DNA from: an uncultured Robiginitomaculum sp.
GTDB lineage: Bacteria > Pseudomonadota > Alphaproteobacteria > Caulobacterales > Maricaulaceae
Length of the DNA stretch: 49,930 nucleotides
Reading direction: 5' to 3'
NCBI GenBank assembly: GCA_938015875.1
Contig: CALLXE010000024.1
Location: forward strand, 1-49,930
Positions within the stretch are counted from its first letter, which is position 1. Every line of letters starts with the position of its first letter. Under the pieces are notes generated by a model, which was given only the letters and a program-made list of their open reading frames with translations, was not told where the DNA came from and searched no databases. Positions 17,115-24,763 of the stretch are shown here, piece by piece. Made by a program: the position numbers and the translations under genes.

Positions 17115-19023
17115 GGATTTTCATGGCCAGCGCGTGGCTGACCCCTTCCGTTTTTGCAATCTCTTCGACCGATGCGCTTTTGATGGCTTTTGCTGAGCCG
17201 AAACTTGCCAAAAGCGCCCGTTTTCGCGCAGGGCCGATATTAGGGATAGCATCGAGCGGGTTTGTAATCATCTGTTTTTTACGTTTGCCCCGATGGGTGC
17301 CAATGGCAAATCTGTGGGCCTCGTCGCGCAGGCGTTGCAGATAATAAAGCTCAGGCGTGCGCGGGGGCAGGGTAAAGTCTGCCCGCCCCGGCATGAAGAA
17401 TGTCTCGCGCCCGGCATTGCGATCAGGGCCTTTGGCAATCGCAACAACAGCGACTTTATCCATCGCCCCGACTTCGGTTAAGGCGTCTGTGACGGCGGAT
17501 AATTGTCCCTTGCCGCCATCAATCAAGAGCAAATCCGGCCACTTGCCTTTGCGCTTATTTGTGTCTTCTTTCATCAGCCGGCCAAAGCGGCGGCGCATAA
17601 TCTCGCGCATCATGGCATAATCATCGCCCGGCTTTGTATTGGCGTCTTTAATGTTAAACGTGCGGTATTCCCGTTTCATAAAACCGTCTTTACCGGCGAC
17701 AATAAATGCCGCCGTCGCATTGGTGCCTTGGATATGGCTGTTATCGTAAACCTCGATACGCTTTGGCGCGGCCTCCAGATCAAAAGCCTTGCGCAAGCCC
17801 TCCAGCAGCTTGGTCTGTCCTGCCGTTTCCGCCATTTTGCGCTCCAGCGCTTCTTGGGCGTTCTTTACGGCGCGGTCGAGCAAGGTTTTCTTCTCGCCGC
17901 GTTGGGGGCGATTAATCTCAATTTTACGGCCGGATCGTTCCGATAAGGCCTCAACCAAAAGCTCCCGATTGGGCAGGTCTACATTGACAAATACGTTCTT
18001 CGGAATGGGCTTATTACCGTAAAATTGACCCAAAAAAGCGTCCAGAATATCTTCCGCCGATTGTTCTTTTGTATGGCGCGGGAAAAAAGCGTGATTGCCC
18101 CAATTATGTCCGGCGCGAAAGAAAAAGACCTGAACGCAAGATTGCCCGCCCGCCATATAGATCGCGGCAATGTCAGCATCCGCAAAGGTTTCAGGATTAA
18201 TGCCGTCCCCGTGCCCGGCCACCCGCGCCATTGCGCGCAGGCGGTCACGAATTTCGCCGGCTTTCTCGAACTCCAGCGCAGCAGAGGCCTCGGTCATACT
18301 CGCCGTCATTTTCTCGCGAAGCTCTTTGGTTTTGCCCTGTAAAAATGCGGTCGCTTCGTCGTTGAGTTTCTTATAATCCTCAAGGCTGATCTCGCCGGTG
18401 CAAGGGGCCGCGCAGCGTTTTATCTGGTGCAACATGCAGGGCCGCGTGCGCGCATCGTAAATGGAATCACTGCATGTGCGCAGGCGAAACGCCCGTTGCA
18501 ACGTGTCGAGGGTTTGATTGACCGCGCCGGCGCTCGCAAACGGGCCGTAGTAATCGCCCTTAATATTGCGCGCGCCGCGATGCTTCTTAAGCTGCGCCGC
18601 AGGATGGTCTTTGCGCATCAATATATAAGGAAAGCTTTTATCGTCACGCAGCAGGATATTATAGCGTGGCTTGAGCTTTTTAATCAGATTTGCTTCCAGC
18701 AGCAGCGCTTCGGTCTCGCTGCCGGTGATGATAAACTCCATAGAGGTCGTAGCGGCAATCATGCGCCGGATGCGCAGCGGGTTACCGGCGGGGCGGGCAT
18801 AGTTTGAGACGCGTTTTTTCAGGTGCTTGGCCTTGCCGACATAAAGCACATTTTGGTCGCGGTCATACATGCGGTAAACGCCGGGTTTACCGGGCAGGTC
18901 TTTGACGTAATCGGCAATTAACGCCGCGCCGACCAATGCTGATCCGCTGTCTTCGTGCTGCGCAGTCGGGGCAGTATCAGCGGAGGCGTTGTTTTCAACA
19001 GGATCTTTGCCGGGCGATGTCAT
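17092..19023 (-). CDS. uvrC: UvrABC excinuclease subunit C
   Basis: A 643-residue nuclease that makes both incisions in nucleotide excision repair. Domains in order: GIY-YIG nuclease (PGVYRMYDRDQNVLYVGKAK, about residues 45-65), a cysteine group (CMLHQIKRCAAPC), the UVR UvrB-binding segment near residue 210-245, the RNase H-like domain with DNSHIQGTNATAAFIV and LLIDGGKGQLSAV, the DEAHRFAIGTHR motif, and a C-terminal double helix-hairpin-helix region. The N-terminus has a short extra polar tail before the nuclease domain. First gene of an overlapping operon with two phosphatidyltransferase genes. Confidence 0.95.
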   Translation of the reverse strand: MTSPGKDPVENNASADTAPTAQHEDSGSALVGAALIADYVKDLPGKPGVYRMYDRDQNVLYVGKAKHLKKRVSNYARPAGNPLRIRRMIAATTSMEFIITGSETEALLLEANLIKKLKPRYNILLRDDKSFPYILMRKDHPAAQLKKHRGARNIKGDYYGPFASAGAVNQTLDTLQRAFRLRTCSDSIYDARTRPCMLHQIKRCAAPCTGEISLEDYKKLNDEATAFLQGKTKELREKMTASMTEASAALEFEKAGEIRDRLRAMARVAGHGDGINPETFADADIAAIYMAGGQSCVQVFFFRAGHNWGNHAFFPRHTKEQSAEDILDAFLGQFYGNKPIPKNVFVNVDLPNRELLVEALSERSGRKIEINRPQRGEKKTLLDRAVKNAQEALERKMAETAGQTKLLEGLRKAFDLEAAPKRIEVYDNSHIQGTNATAAFIVAGKDGFMKREYRTFNIKDANTKPGDDYAMMREIMRRRFGRLMKEDTNKRKGKWPDLLLIDGGKGQLSAVTDALTEVGAMDKVAVVAIAKGPDRNAGRETFFMPGRADFTLPPRTPELYYLQRLRDEAHRFAIGTHRGKRKKQMITNPLDAIPNIGPARKRALLASFGSAKAIKSASVEEIAKTEGVSHALAMKIHGYFNDG

Positions 19024-19107
19024 CCCTTATAGATAGTCTGATTTGCCGGGCAGGCAAGCGGCGCAACCGGCAATCTCGCCTGTTTGATCGGGAAGCTTTC
19101 AGGTTTG

Positions 19108-19593
19108 TTATTCAGAGGCGTAACGGCCGGCCTTAAAGGTTTCGCCGCCTTTAATGACGTCCATTGAGTACCGCATACATTCGTCATAGACGGGTTTCAT
19201 TGCCGCTTGGACGGCCAATGTCGACACTTCTGTATCTTTCAGTGTCGGCGCGATTTTCATCGCCATTTCAGTCAAATGCGCCATTAACGTGCCGTTGCCG
19301 ACATCAATGCTGCCTTGCGCCACTTCGGCTTGGGCGGCCATTGCTGTCATGCCCGCGCCGGCCGACATGCCGCCGCATGCAATCTTTTTTTGATTTTCCG
19401 CGCTGCCGACGGATTTGACGACGCCCATTATGTCGCCGAATGTCACGTTCTCTCCGCTTAAGATTTTCTCCACATCGGCCATCGTGTCTTGGGTCTCTTT
19501 ATCGACGACCGGCGGCGTGGCTGTTTTTTCATTACAGCCCGCCAGCACGGATACAGATAGGACGGCGGTTAATAAAGCGGCGGAATATTTCAT
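19108..19593 (-). CDS. Putative lipoprotein of unknown function
   Basis: A 161-residue protein with a clear lipoprotein signal: a short basic start, a hydrophobic stretch and the lipobox L-A-G-C with C19. A CAGGAG site lies before the ATG. The mature part is mostly helical by composition, with two further cysteines (in IACGGMSAG and YDECMRY) that could form a disulfide bond. I do not recognise a domain. It lies between uvrC and the pterin-like operon on the same strand, 41 bases after DUF2237. Likely attached to a membrane facing the periplasm. Confidence 0.7.
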   Translation of the reverse strand: MKYSAALLTAVLSVSVLAGCNEKTATPPVVDKETQDTMADVEKILSGENVTFGDIMGVVKSVGSAENQKKIACGGMSAGAGMTAMAAQAEVAQGSIDVGNGTLMAHLTEMAMKIAPTLKDTEVSTLAVQAAMKPVYDECMRYSMDVIKGGETFKAGRYASE

Positions 19594-19634
19594 GACAGGC
19601 TCCTGATTGCTGAAGTCACCTTACCGGACGGGCG

Positions 19635-19997
19635 CTACGCCTCAAAGGTTTTAAGCACCTCAAGCGGAACCCGCTCCAGAGCCATTATATGAGTGGCGGC
19701 AAGAACGACTTTGGGCGCGTGACCGGCTTTATGGGCCTCTTTCCATCGCTCAAGACACAGGCACCACCGGTCGCCGGGCTTGAGACCGGCAAAGCGGTAC
19801 TCCGGGCGCGGTGTCGATAAATCATTGCCGATCTTTTTAGAAAACGCCAGAAACTCAGCCGTCATCACCGCGCACACCAAATGCCGACCCCGATCGGTCG
19901 GGCCTGTCTCGCAGCACCCGTCGCGATAAAATCCGGTCAGCGGATCGAGCGAGCAAGGCGTAAGGTCTTCGCCGAGGACATTGCGGGATTGGCTCAT
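19635..19997 (-). CDS. DUF2237 family protein
   Basis: A 120-residue protein of the DUF2237 family, recognised by NVLGEDLTPCSLDPLTGFYRDG followed by CCETGPTDRGRH, VCAVMTAEFLAFSK, and GDRWCLCLERWKEA. The conserved cysteines in these blocks suggest metal or redox use, which is unproven. The ATG at 19997 overlaps the stop of the SDR gene as ATGA, so the two are translationally coupled. It is the last gene of the pterin-like operon. No known function for the family that I can name. Confidence 0.85.
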   Translation of the reverse strand: MSQSRNVLGEDLTPCSLDPLTGFYRDGCCETGPTDRGRHLVCAVMTAEFLAFSKKIGNDLSTPRPEYRFAGLKPGDRWCLCLERWKEAHKAGHAPKVVLAATHIMALERVPLEVLKTFEA

Positions 19998-20788
19998 GAT
20001 TTGGGGTCCGCGAAGCTTTCGCCGACGAAATCGGCGGTCTTCCATGTCAGGTGTTGCCCGCTGTCCACGGCGATCATTTGTCCGGTCACAGCTTTTGCGC
20101 TCAGTAAATATCGCACAGCGGCTAAAATTTCCGCAGGCGGCGAGCCTGCGCCCAGCAGCGTATTGCCGGCTTCTGCCGCGAAATCATCGGCGCTTTGGCG
20201 GATGTTTTGCAGGGTCGGGCCGGGACCGATGCCGTTAACCCGGATGTTCGGGGCCAATGATTGCGCCAATGTTTTGGTCGCCCAATACAGCGCAGATTTT
20301 GCGATAGAATAGGTCAGGAATTCAGGATTGGGTTTCAGGACACGCTGATCAATCATATTAATGATGCAGCCTTGCCTGTCACTTGGGCATTGACGGGCAA
20401 AGTGCTGCGCCAAATGCAAGGGCGCGCGCAGATTAGCGTTGATATGGTGATCAAAACTTCCATCCGTGAAGTCATCAACGCTGTCCGGGGTGAAGGTCGA
20501 GGCGTTATTGATCAGCGCGGTCAGAGGAAGGCCAAGGGCCCGCCTTGCATCATCAATCAAGCCTGCGCGCTCTGACGGTACGTTCAGATTTGCCTTAACC
20601 GGCTCGGCTTGGCCGCCTGCGCTGACGATGGAATCCCGAAGCGCAATCGCGCCGGCCTCAGATCTGTTATAGTGTATGGCAACGGCCCATCCGTCTTTGG
20701 CGAGGCCTTCGGATAAAGCGCGCCCGACGCGCGCGCCGGCACCTGTGATTAAAACGGCTTTTTTGGGCCCGTTCACGGGGCGTAGCAC
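19994..20788 (-). CDS. SDR-family pteridine reductase-like enzyme (FolM/PTR1 type)
   Basis: A 264-residue short-chain dehydrogenase with features of pteridine reductases rather than ordinary SDRs. The nucleotide motif is TGAGARVG (TG-x3-R-x-G, residues 15-22), and the catalytic set is D147, Y160 and K164, with aspartate in place of serine at the 13-residue spacing known from PTR1 (D181/Y194). It would reduce dihydropterins (for example dihydromonapterin or dihydrofolate) with NADPH. Start is GTG at 20788, with GGAG ten bases before it; a second GTG at 20776 overlaps the preceding stop as GTGA and is possible. It follows a PTPS-fold gene, which supports a pterin role. Confidence 0.8.
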   Translation of the reverse strand: MLRPVNGPKKAVLITGAGARVGRALSEGLAKDGWAVAIHYNRSEAGAIALRDSIVSAGGQAEPVKANLNVPSERAGLIDDARRALGLPLTALINNASTFTPDSVDDFTDGSFDHHINANLRAPLHLAQHFARQCPSDRQGCIINMIDQRVLKPNPEFLTYSIAKSALYWATKTLAQSLAPNIRVNGIGPGPTLQNIRQSADDFAAEAGNTLLGAGSPPAEILAAVRYLLSAKAVTGQMIAVDSGQHLTWKTADFVGESFADPKS

Positions 20789-21153
20789 CGGGCGCGTTCT
20801 CCGCAGGTCGGGCGGCCCACTTCAACGCAGGACAGGCCCGGTAATTTCCCGCTCAAACGCTCATATATCCACGCCGCGATTTGTTCCAAAGCGGGCGCAG
20901 ACAGGCCGTCGACATTATTTAAAAGCACGTGATCAAGAGGTGCGATGACCTCTTTGATTATCGCCTCAATTTTCCAAAGATCGCGAATCCAGCCTTTGTC
21001 CTCTTGGGCATTACCGCGAATGGTCACTTTTCCGGTAAAGCTGTGCCCGTGAATGTTTTTAAAAACATCATTGGCATCTGCGTGCTCAAAATGATGGGCA
21101 GCCTCAAAGCTGAAATCTTTTTCAATCTCAAATATAAGGGCTGGGGCGGGCAA
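20773..21153 (-). CDS. 6-pyruvoyl/6-carboxy-tetrahydropterin synthase-fold protein lacking the usual cysteine
   Basis: A 126-residue T-fold protein of the PTPS/QueD family. Zinc ligands H20 or H21, H35 and H37 (HGH) are present, as are D74 and H75 of the catalytic pair and E119 near the end. The cysteine normally four residues before HGH is F31, so the classical catalytic residue is missing. Start is TTG at 21153, eight bases after a perfect GGAGG that straddles the antiporter stop; no nearby ATG fits. Known non-QueD relatives without this cysteine act in folate or pterin paths. Next to a pteridine-reductase-like SDR, so I favour a pterin role over queuosine. Confidence 0.8.
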   Translation of the reverse strand: MPAPALIFEIEKDFSFEAAHHFEHADANDVFKNIHGHSFTGKVTIRGNAQEDKGWIRDLWKIEAIIKEVIAPLDHVLLNNVDGLSAPALEQIAAWIYERLSGKLPGLSCVEVGRPTCGERARCYAP

Positions 21154-21157
21154 AGGG

Positions 21158-22159
21158 CTAGCCTCCGGCCTGCATCATGCTGCGGGCAATTGCGCCGATG
21201 TAAAGGATGTAACCACCAAAGAATATCGCGCCCGTCGCGCGGCCAACCGGCTTGCGGGTGATAATTAAGGCCAGCAAAGCAACAGACGCCGCGAGCATGA
21301 CCCAGACATCAAAGACCAGAAGATCCGCCGGAATAACGACCGGGCCGGTTAAGGCCGCTGCGCCCAAGACGGCAAAAATGTTGAAAATATTAGAGCCTAA
21401 AACATTTCCGATAGCGACTTCGGTTTCCCGTCGCCACGCCGCCACGATGACCGTCGCCAATTCCGGCAGGGAGGTGCCGATCGCGACAAGGGTCAGGCCG
21501 ACAACTTCGTCAGAGACGCCAAATACACTCGCGATTTGCGTGCCGCTGGAGACGATCATATTGCCGCCAATGGCAAGACCGATAATACCGCCAAGGATAA
21601 ATGTCACAGACAACCAGGTTTTGGCGGGCATGCCGCCCATATCGTCGATCTCTGCAATTTCTTTAAGGGCGGGATCGTCGCTGCCGCTTTTCGCAAGCCC
21701 GAACATCCATGTGAGGTAGGCGATAATGCCTGCAAACAGGATTGCGCCCTGGATACGCATCAGCGGCGAGTGAACGGAAATAATCACGATCATAATAACC
21801 GCCGCCATAACGGCGATAAATGCATTGCGGGTAACGCCCGGCGTGTCTGTCGGAATGGCCATAATCAACGCCGGCAGTCCCAAAACCAGCAATACATTGG
21901 CGATATTGGACCCGATAACATTCCCGATCGCCATTTCGCTCGCCCCCGCAAGAACGGCTTGGACACTGACGACAAGCTCCGGCGCAGATGTACCGAACGC
22001 GACGATGGTCAGGCCGACGATAAGCGCGGGTATACCGAATTTACGGGCAAGAGCCGCCGCGCCGCGCACAAGGAAATCCCCTGCCGCGATCAGCAGGATG
22101 ATTCCGACGACCAAAATCGCAAAAAGCGCCGCCGTAGGGAGTGTGGACATATCAGGCAT
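21158..22159 (-). CDS. Na+/Ca2+ antiporter, CaCA superfamily (YrbG type)
   Basis: A 333-residue inner-membrane exchanger. Both alpha repeats are visible: GTSAPELVVSVQAV with GNVIGSNIANVLLVLG in the first half, and GTSLPELATVIVA with GNVLGSNIFNIFAVLG in the second. About ten membrane segments are expected. Translation may start at 22159 or at the ATG at 22150; neither has a strong ribosome site. It stands four bases before the PTPS-like gene and 22 bases after a small membrane protein gene, so it is part of that operon. Cation specificity is inferred from the family. Confidence 0.9.
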   Translation of the reverse strand: MPDMSTLPTAALFAILVVGIILLIAAGDFLVRGAAALARKFGIPALIVGLTIVAFGTSAPELVVSVQAVLAGASEMAIGNVIGSNIANVLLVLGLPALIMAIPTDTPGVTRNAFIAVMAAVIMIVIISVHSPLMRIQGAILFAGIIAYLTWMFGLAKSGSDDPALKEIAEIDDMGGMPAKTWLSVTFILGGIIGLAIGGNMIVSSGTQIASVFGVSDEVVGLTLVAIGTSLPELATVIVAAWRRETEVAIGNVLGSNIFNIFAVLGAAALTGPVVIPADLLVFDVWVMLAASVALLALIITRKPVGRATGAIFFGGYILYIGAIARSMMQAGG

Positions 22160-22181
22160 GATAGTGGGGTCTTACCGGGGC

Positions 22182-22313
22182 TTAGTCGAAGCGTTTATAT
22201 TCGAGCAGGTTCAAGCCGCCGAAAAGCAATGCGCAAAGGCCAAAAATCAGAAGGGCCGGATCCATGTGGAAAAGACCGAAAATACTGACCCCGGATTGAA
22301 TAATAGCCGCCAT
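22182..22313 (-). CDS. Small 43-residue membrane protein
   Basis: A short gene with ATG at 22313, an AAGGA site seven bases before it and a TAA at 22182. The product has an amphipathic start, then HMDPALLIFGLCALLFGGLN forming one membrane span, and ends LEYKRFD. The clean ribosome site, the span flanked by a charged C-terminus, and the position just upstream of the antiporter all argue that it is real. I do not recognise a named family. It may be a subunit or modulator of the antiporter, which is inference from position only. Confidence 0.65.
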   Translation of the reverse strand: MAAIIQSGVSIFGLFHMDPALLIFGLCALLFGGLNLLEYKRFD

Positions 22314-22346
22314 GGGAGAATCCTTTGAAACGAGTTGATATACGGC

Positions 22347-22358
22347 GCTCTATAGAGC
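22347..22358. promoter_or_regulatory. Perfect 12-bp palindrome in a divergent promoter region
   Basis: GCTCTATAGAGC lies between the small membrane protein gene and the VOC gene. It could be an operator, or a chance palindrome near a -10 element. A second inverted repeat, GCTGCG-N10-CGCAGC, lies at 22394-22415. Confidence 0.3.
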
Positions 22359-22439
22359 AATGCGCGCGCGCCGCCAAGCCTCTAAACCGTGAAGCTGCGC
22401 CGCAATTGACGCAGCGAAAAAGCCGGGGCAAGCTGCGGT

Positions 22440-22811
22440 ATGGCAAAGATTTTAGGATTAGGCGGCGTCTTTTATAAATGCCCCCATGTGGCGGCCTACC
22501 GCACATGGTGGCAAACGCACATGGATGTGGAGGTCGCGCAATGGGGCTCTATGGAATGGGCTCCTGACGGGCAGGGGCAGACAATGATGTCGCCCTTTGA
22601 TGCGGGTACCGATTATTTGGATCCGTCACAACGTGATTTTATGATAAATCTTCGTACCGATGATGCGCGCGCCATGCTGTCAAAAGCGGTCGCCGGCGGC
22701 GCGAAAGCGCTTGGCGAAGTTACCGAAGAGCCTTACGGTATTTTTGCATGGTTTCTTGATCCCGCCGGGATTAAGATAGAATTATGGGAACCCGTTACCC
22801 CTCAAGAATAA
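22440..22811 (+). CDS. VOC (glyoxalase-like) superfamily protein
   Basis: A 123-residue protein with the paired beta-alpha-beta-beta-beta pattern of the vicinal oxygen chelate fold: the N-terminal half runs from ILGLGGVFYKC to the middle, and the second half holds FMINLRTDD, GEVTEEPYGIFAWFLDPAGIKIELWEP. E115 in KIELWEP is the usual C-terminal metal ligand. It may be a glyoxalase- or bleomycin-resistance-like protein, but the substrate is unknown. The ribosome site is poor. It is followed 17 bases later by the BON-LysM gene. Confidence 0.85.
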   Translation: MAKILGLGGVFYKCPHVAAYRTWWQTHMDVEVAQWGSMEWAPDGQGQTMMSPFDAGTDYLDPSQRDFMINLRTDDARAMLSKAVAGGAKALGEVTEEPYGIFAWFLDPAGIKIELWEPVTPQE

Positions 22812-22828
22812 AAATTAAAGGATAGAAT

Positions 22829-23287
22829 ATGTTTGGAAGTCTGAATTTCATGAAAACCGCCGGCAAAAAACTGGGCGATCTTTTCAAAGGCAAAAAGGGC
22901 AAAGAAAAGCTCGAAAAAGAAGTGAAAGATTTGGGCCTTAACAATGACGGCCTTGATATTGAAATCGGTGAGAACGGTAAGATTCGCCTGAAAGGCAAAG
23001 CTGTCAGCCAAGAGATGAAGGAAAAAATCCTCGTCGCTATCGGTAACGTTGACGGCGTGGCCGAAGTTGAAGACGGCGCAGAAACGCAAGACAATGGCGC
23101 AGCATCTCAGTTTCACCAAGTGGTCAAAGGCGACACGCTTTGGGCCATTTCAAAAACTTATTACGGTAAAGGCTCCCGCTATCCTGAGATTTTTGAGGCC
23201 AATCGCCCGATGCTGTCGCATCCCGATAAAATCTATGTCGGACAGGTTTTGCGTATTCCTGCAGACGGCAAAACAGCCTCTGTTTAG
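22829..23287 (+). CDS. BON-LysM protein (YgaU/Kbp type)
   Basis: A 152-residue protein like E. coli Kbp (149 residues), which binds K+ in the cytoplasm. After a basic N-terminal helix rich in lysine there is a BON domain at about 25-85 (LDIEIGENGKIRLKGKAVS, VDGVAEVED) and a LysM domain at about 95-147 (FHQVVKGDTLWAISKTYYG, KIYVGQVLRIP). No signal peptide is seen. AAAGGA precedes the ATG and an intrinsic terminator follows. Function by family is K+ sensing or binding; not shown here. Confidence 0.88.
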   Translation: MFGSLNFMKTAGKKLGDLFKGKKGKEKLEKEVKDLGLNNDGLDIEIGENGKIRLKGKAVSQEMKEKILVAIGNVDGVAEVEDGAETQDNGAASQFHQVVKGDTLWAISKTYYGKGSRYPEIFEANRPMLSHPDKIYVGQVLRIPADGKTASV

Positions 23288-23310
23288 GGCGGCCTGACGG
23301 TTAGAGATTT

Positions 23311-23345
23311 AAAGCCCGCGCGGATTATCCGTCGCGGGCTTTTTT
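23311..23345 (+). terminator. Intrinsic terminator after the BON-LysM gene
   Basis: A 10-bp stem, AAAGCCCGCG with CGCGGGCTTT, 12-base loop, then TTTT. It lies in the convergent gap before the secreted YbaY-like gene and, because the stem also starts with AAA, may work in both directions. Confidence 0.88.
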
Positions 23346-23354
23346 GTGGATGCA

Positions 23355-24623
23355 TCAATAATCAGTGGTCGGGGTCATGCGAATGATATTGACGCCGGAC
23401 TGAATTTCGCGCGCACTCGGCGTTGAAAACAGAACGATCCCGCGACTGTCTGCAATTTGCGCTGTCATAATGGGCGCAGGATTTTTGCGCTCTGCCTGTA
23501 TGGCTTCAACGTCCATAGCAAAGTCGATATAGCCTGACAGACCGTCGAGAGGGATAACCGTGGATCCGATAACCGTGTTGTAATCAACAGGGTCGCGCAG
23601 GGAAGCGGTCAATACGGCGCCGGCCGGCAGGCCTTTAAACGCGTCAAATTGTGCAGTTCCGTTGAGGGTCACTTTAACCCCCGGGGGCGTGATATAATTA
23701 TCAATGCCGCCTGGGAAAGCCTGTTGTCCGGTCGTTATCGGATCAAGGCGCATGACCACAGATTTTGACGGACCAATGGCAACGGGCCGTACGCGCACAA
23801 ATGTTTTCCGGCCTGCCCAATCTTCGATATAAGCAACCAGTTCCGGCTGCTCAAGCGTACCGTCTGCGCCGGTCGGTACATTTAATTTGACGGCAAATGG
23901 TGCGGTTTTCTGATCAATATCGACGCGCTGCTCATGGACTACGGACGGACCAAAACCGCCGGCTAAATCATTTTCCGTGACTTGCAAGACTAAGACGGAC
24001 CCGCGCATAAGCTGCGCGCCCTGCGGAAGCTCAACCGATGCCTTAATCACGTCAATTTGCGGCGGAATATAGGGCGGCATAGGGCCGCCCGTGCCGGGAA
24101 TTTTCGGCGGCAGGGAAGGGCCGGCCGGAACCTGAAACGCGCCGGTCGGGATGAGCTCTAAGAAAGGCGGCTCGCCGCCGCTGTACTGCGCGCTGTTTTC
24201 CAACCGAAAAGCGACATTACCGTTGGGATCGACGATTTTAGCCTCAATACGGGCATAGTCGGTCTCGCGGGCCATATCGCTTGGCACGGCAATGACCAAT
24301 GAGAGCGGCGGGGTCAGGCGCGAAATCAGGATGCGTGTCTCGCCCATTATTAAGGGTTTGGCGCGGCGAATATTGGCCGGCGGCGGCGCAATTGCTGTCA
24401 GAACCAAGCTTGCCTCAGGGGGCAGCAAATCCGGGCGCGCATCAAATGTAACCTGCACCGGGATGTTCTCTATATACGTAACCCCGCTTTGCGCGCCGTA
24501 GGGGGCTTGGGGCTGTCCGCCGAATATATCGCCCAGAATGTCCGGAAAGCCGCCTTGCCGGGCTAAGGCAGGGGATGTGAGCAGGCCAAACCAAGCCAAA
24601 ATGAAAACTGCGATACGCGCCAT
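23355..24623 (-). CDS. Secreted protein with three YbaY/YscW-like repeats
   Basis: A 422-residue exported protein. The start at 24623 has AAGGAG before it and opens a signal peptide (MARIAVFILAWFGLLTSPALA, cleavage near residue 21). The rest looks like three tandem beta domains of about 100 residues, starting near 48, 191 and 314, separated by proline-rich linkers (GPSLPPKIPGTGGPMPPYIPP). The middle one resembles the YbaY/YscW domain most clearly (LPQGAQLMRGSVLVLQV, EQRVDIDQKTAPFAVKL). YbaY domains occur in lipoproteins and chaperones of secretion, but this protein has no lipobox. Function is unknown; divergent from the Pif1-like helicase. Confidence 0.6.
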   Translation of the reverse strand: MARIAVFILAWFGLLTSPALARQGGFPDILGDIFGGQPQAPYGAQSGVTYIENIPVQVTFDARPDLLPPEASLVLTAIAPPPANIRRAKPLIMGETRILISRLTPPLSLVIAVPSDMARETDYARIEAKIVDPNGNVAFRLENSAQYSGGEPPFLELIPTGAFQVPAGPSLPPKIPGTGGPMPPYIPPQIDVIKASVELPQGAQLMRGSVLVLQVTENDLAGGFGPSVVHEQRVDIDQKTAPFAVKLNVPTGADGTLEQPELVAYIEDWAGRKTFVRVRPVAIGPSKSVVMRLDPITTGQQAFPGGIDNYITPPGVKVTLNGTAQFDAFKGLPAGAVLTASLRDPVDYNTVIGSTVIPLDGLSGYIDFAMDVEAIQAERKNPAPIMTAQIADSRGIVLFSTPSAREIQSGVNIIRMTPTTDY

Positions 24624-24763
24624 GATAATCTCCTTAAAGATCAGATATGCCTCTTTATGAAAGGCGCGCCCTGTATAAAGCCTGAACGCCGCTGTTGTCC
24701 GGTGTTCACATTCCCTTAACGCGCCCACTTGCCACGCCCGCCCAAACAGCTTTAGGCAAGGGC

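Noticed and set aside
20773-21153. Plain QueD (queuosine) annotation of the PTPS-fold protein
   Set aside because: The needed cysteine is phenylalanine and no queuosine gene is near; neighbours point to pterins.
21536-22288. Open frame of 250 codons on the plus strand across the antiporter
   Set aside because: Product is rich in R, D, H and N with no fold pattern; the minus-strand antiporter with two alpha repeats is the real gene.
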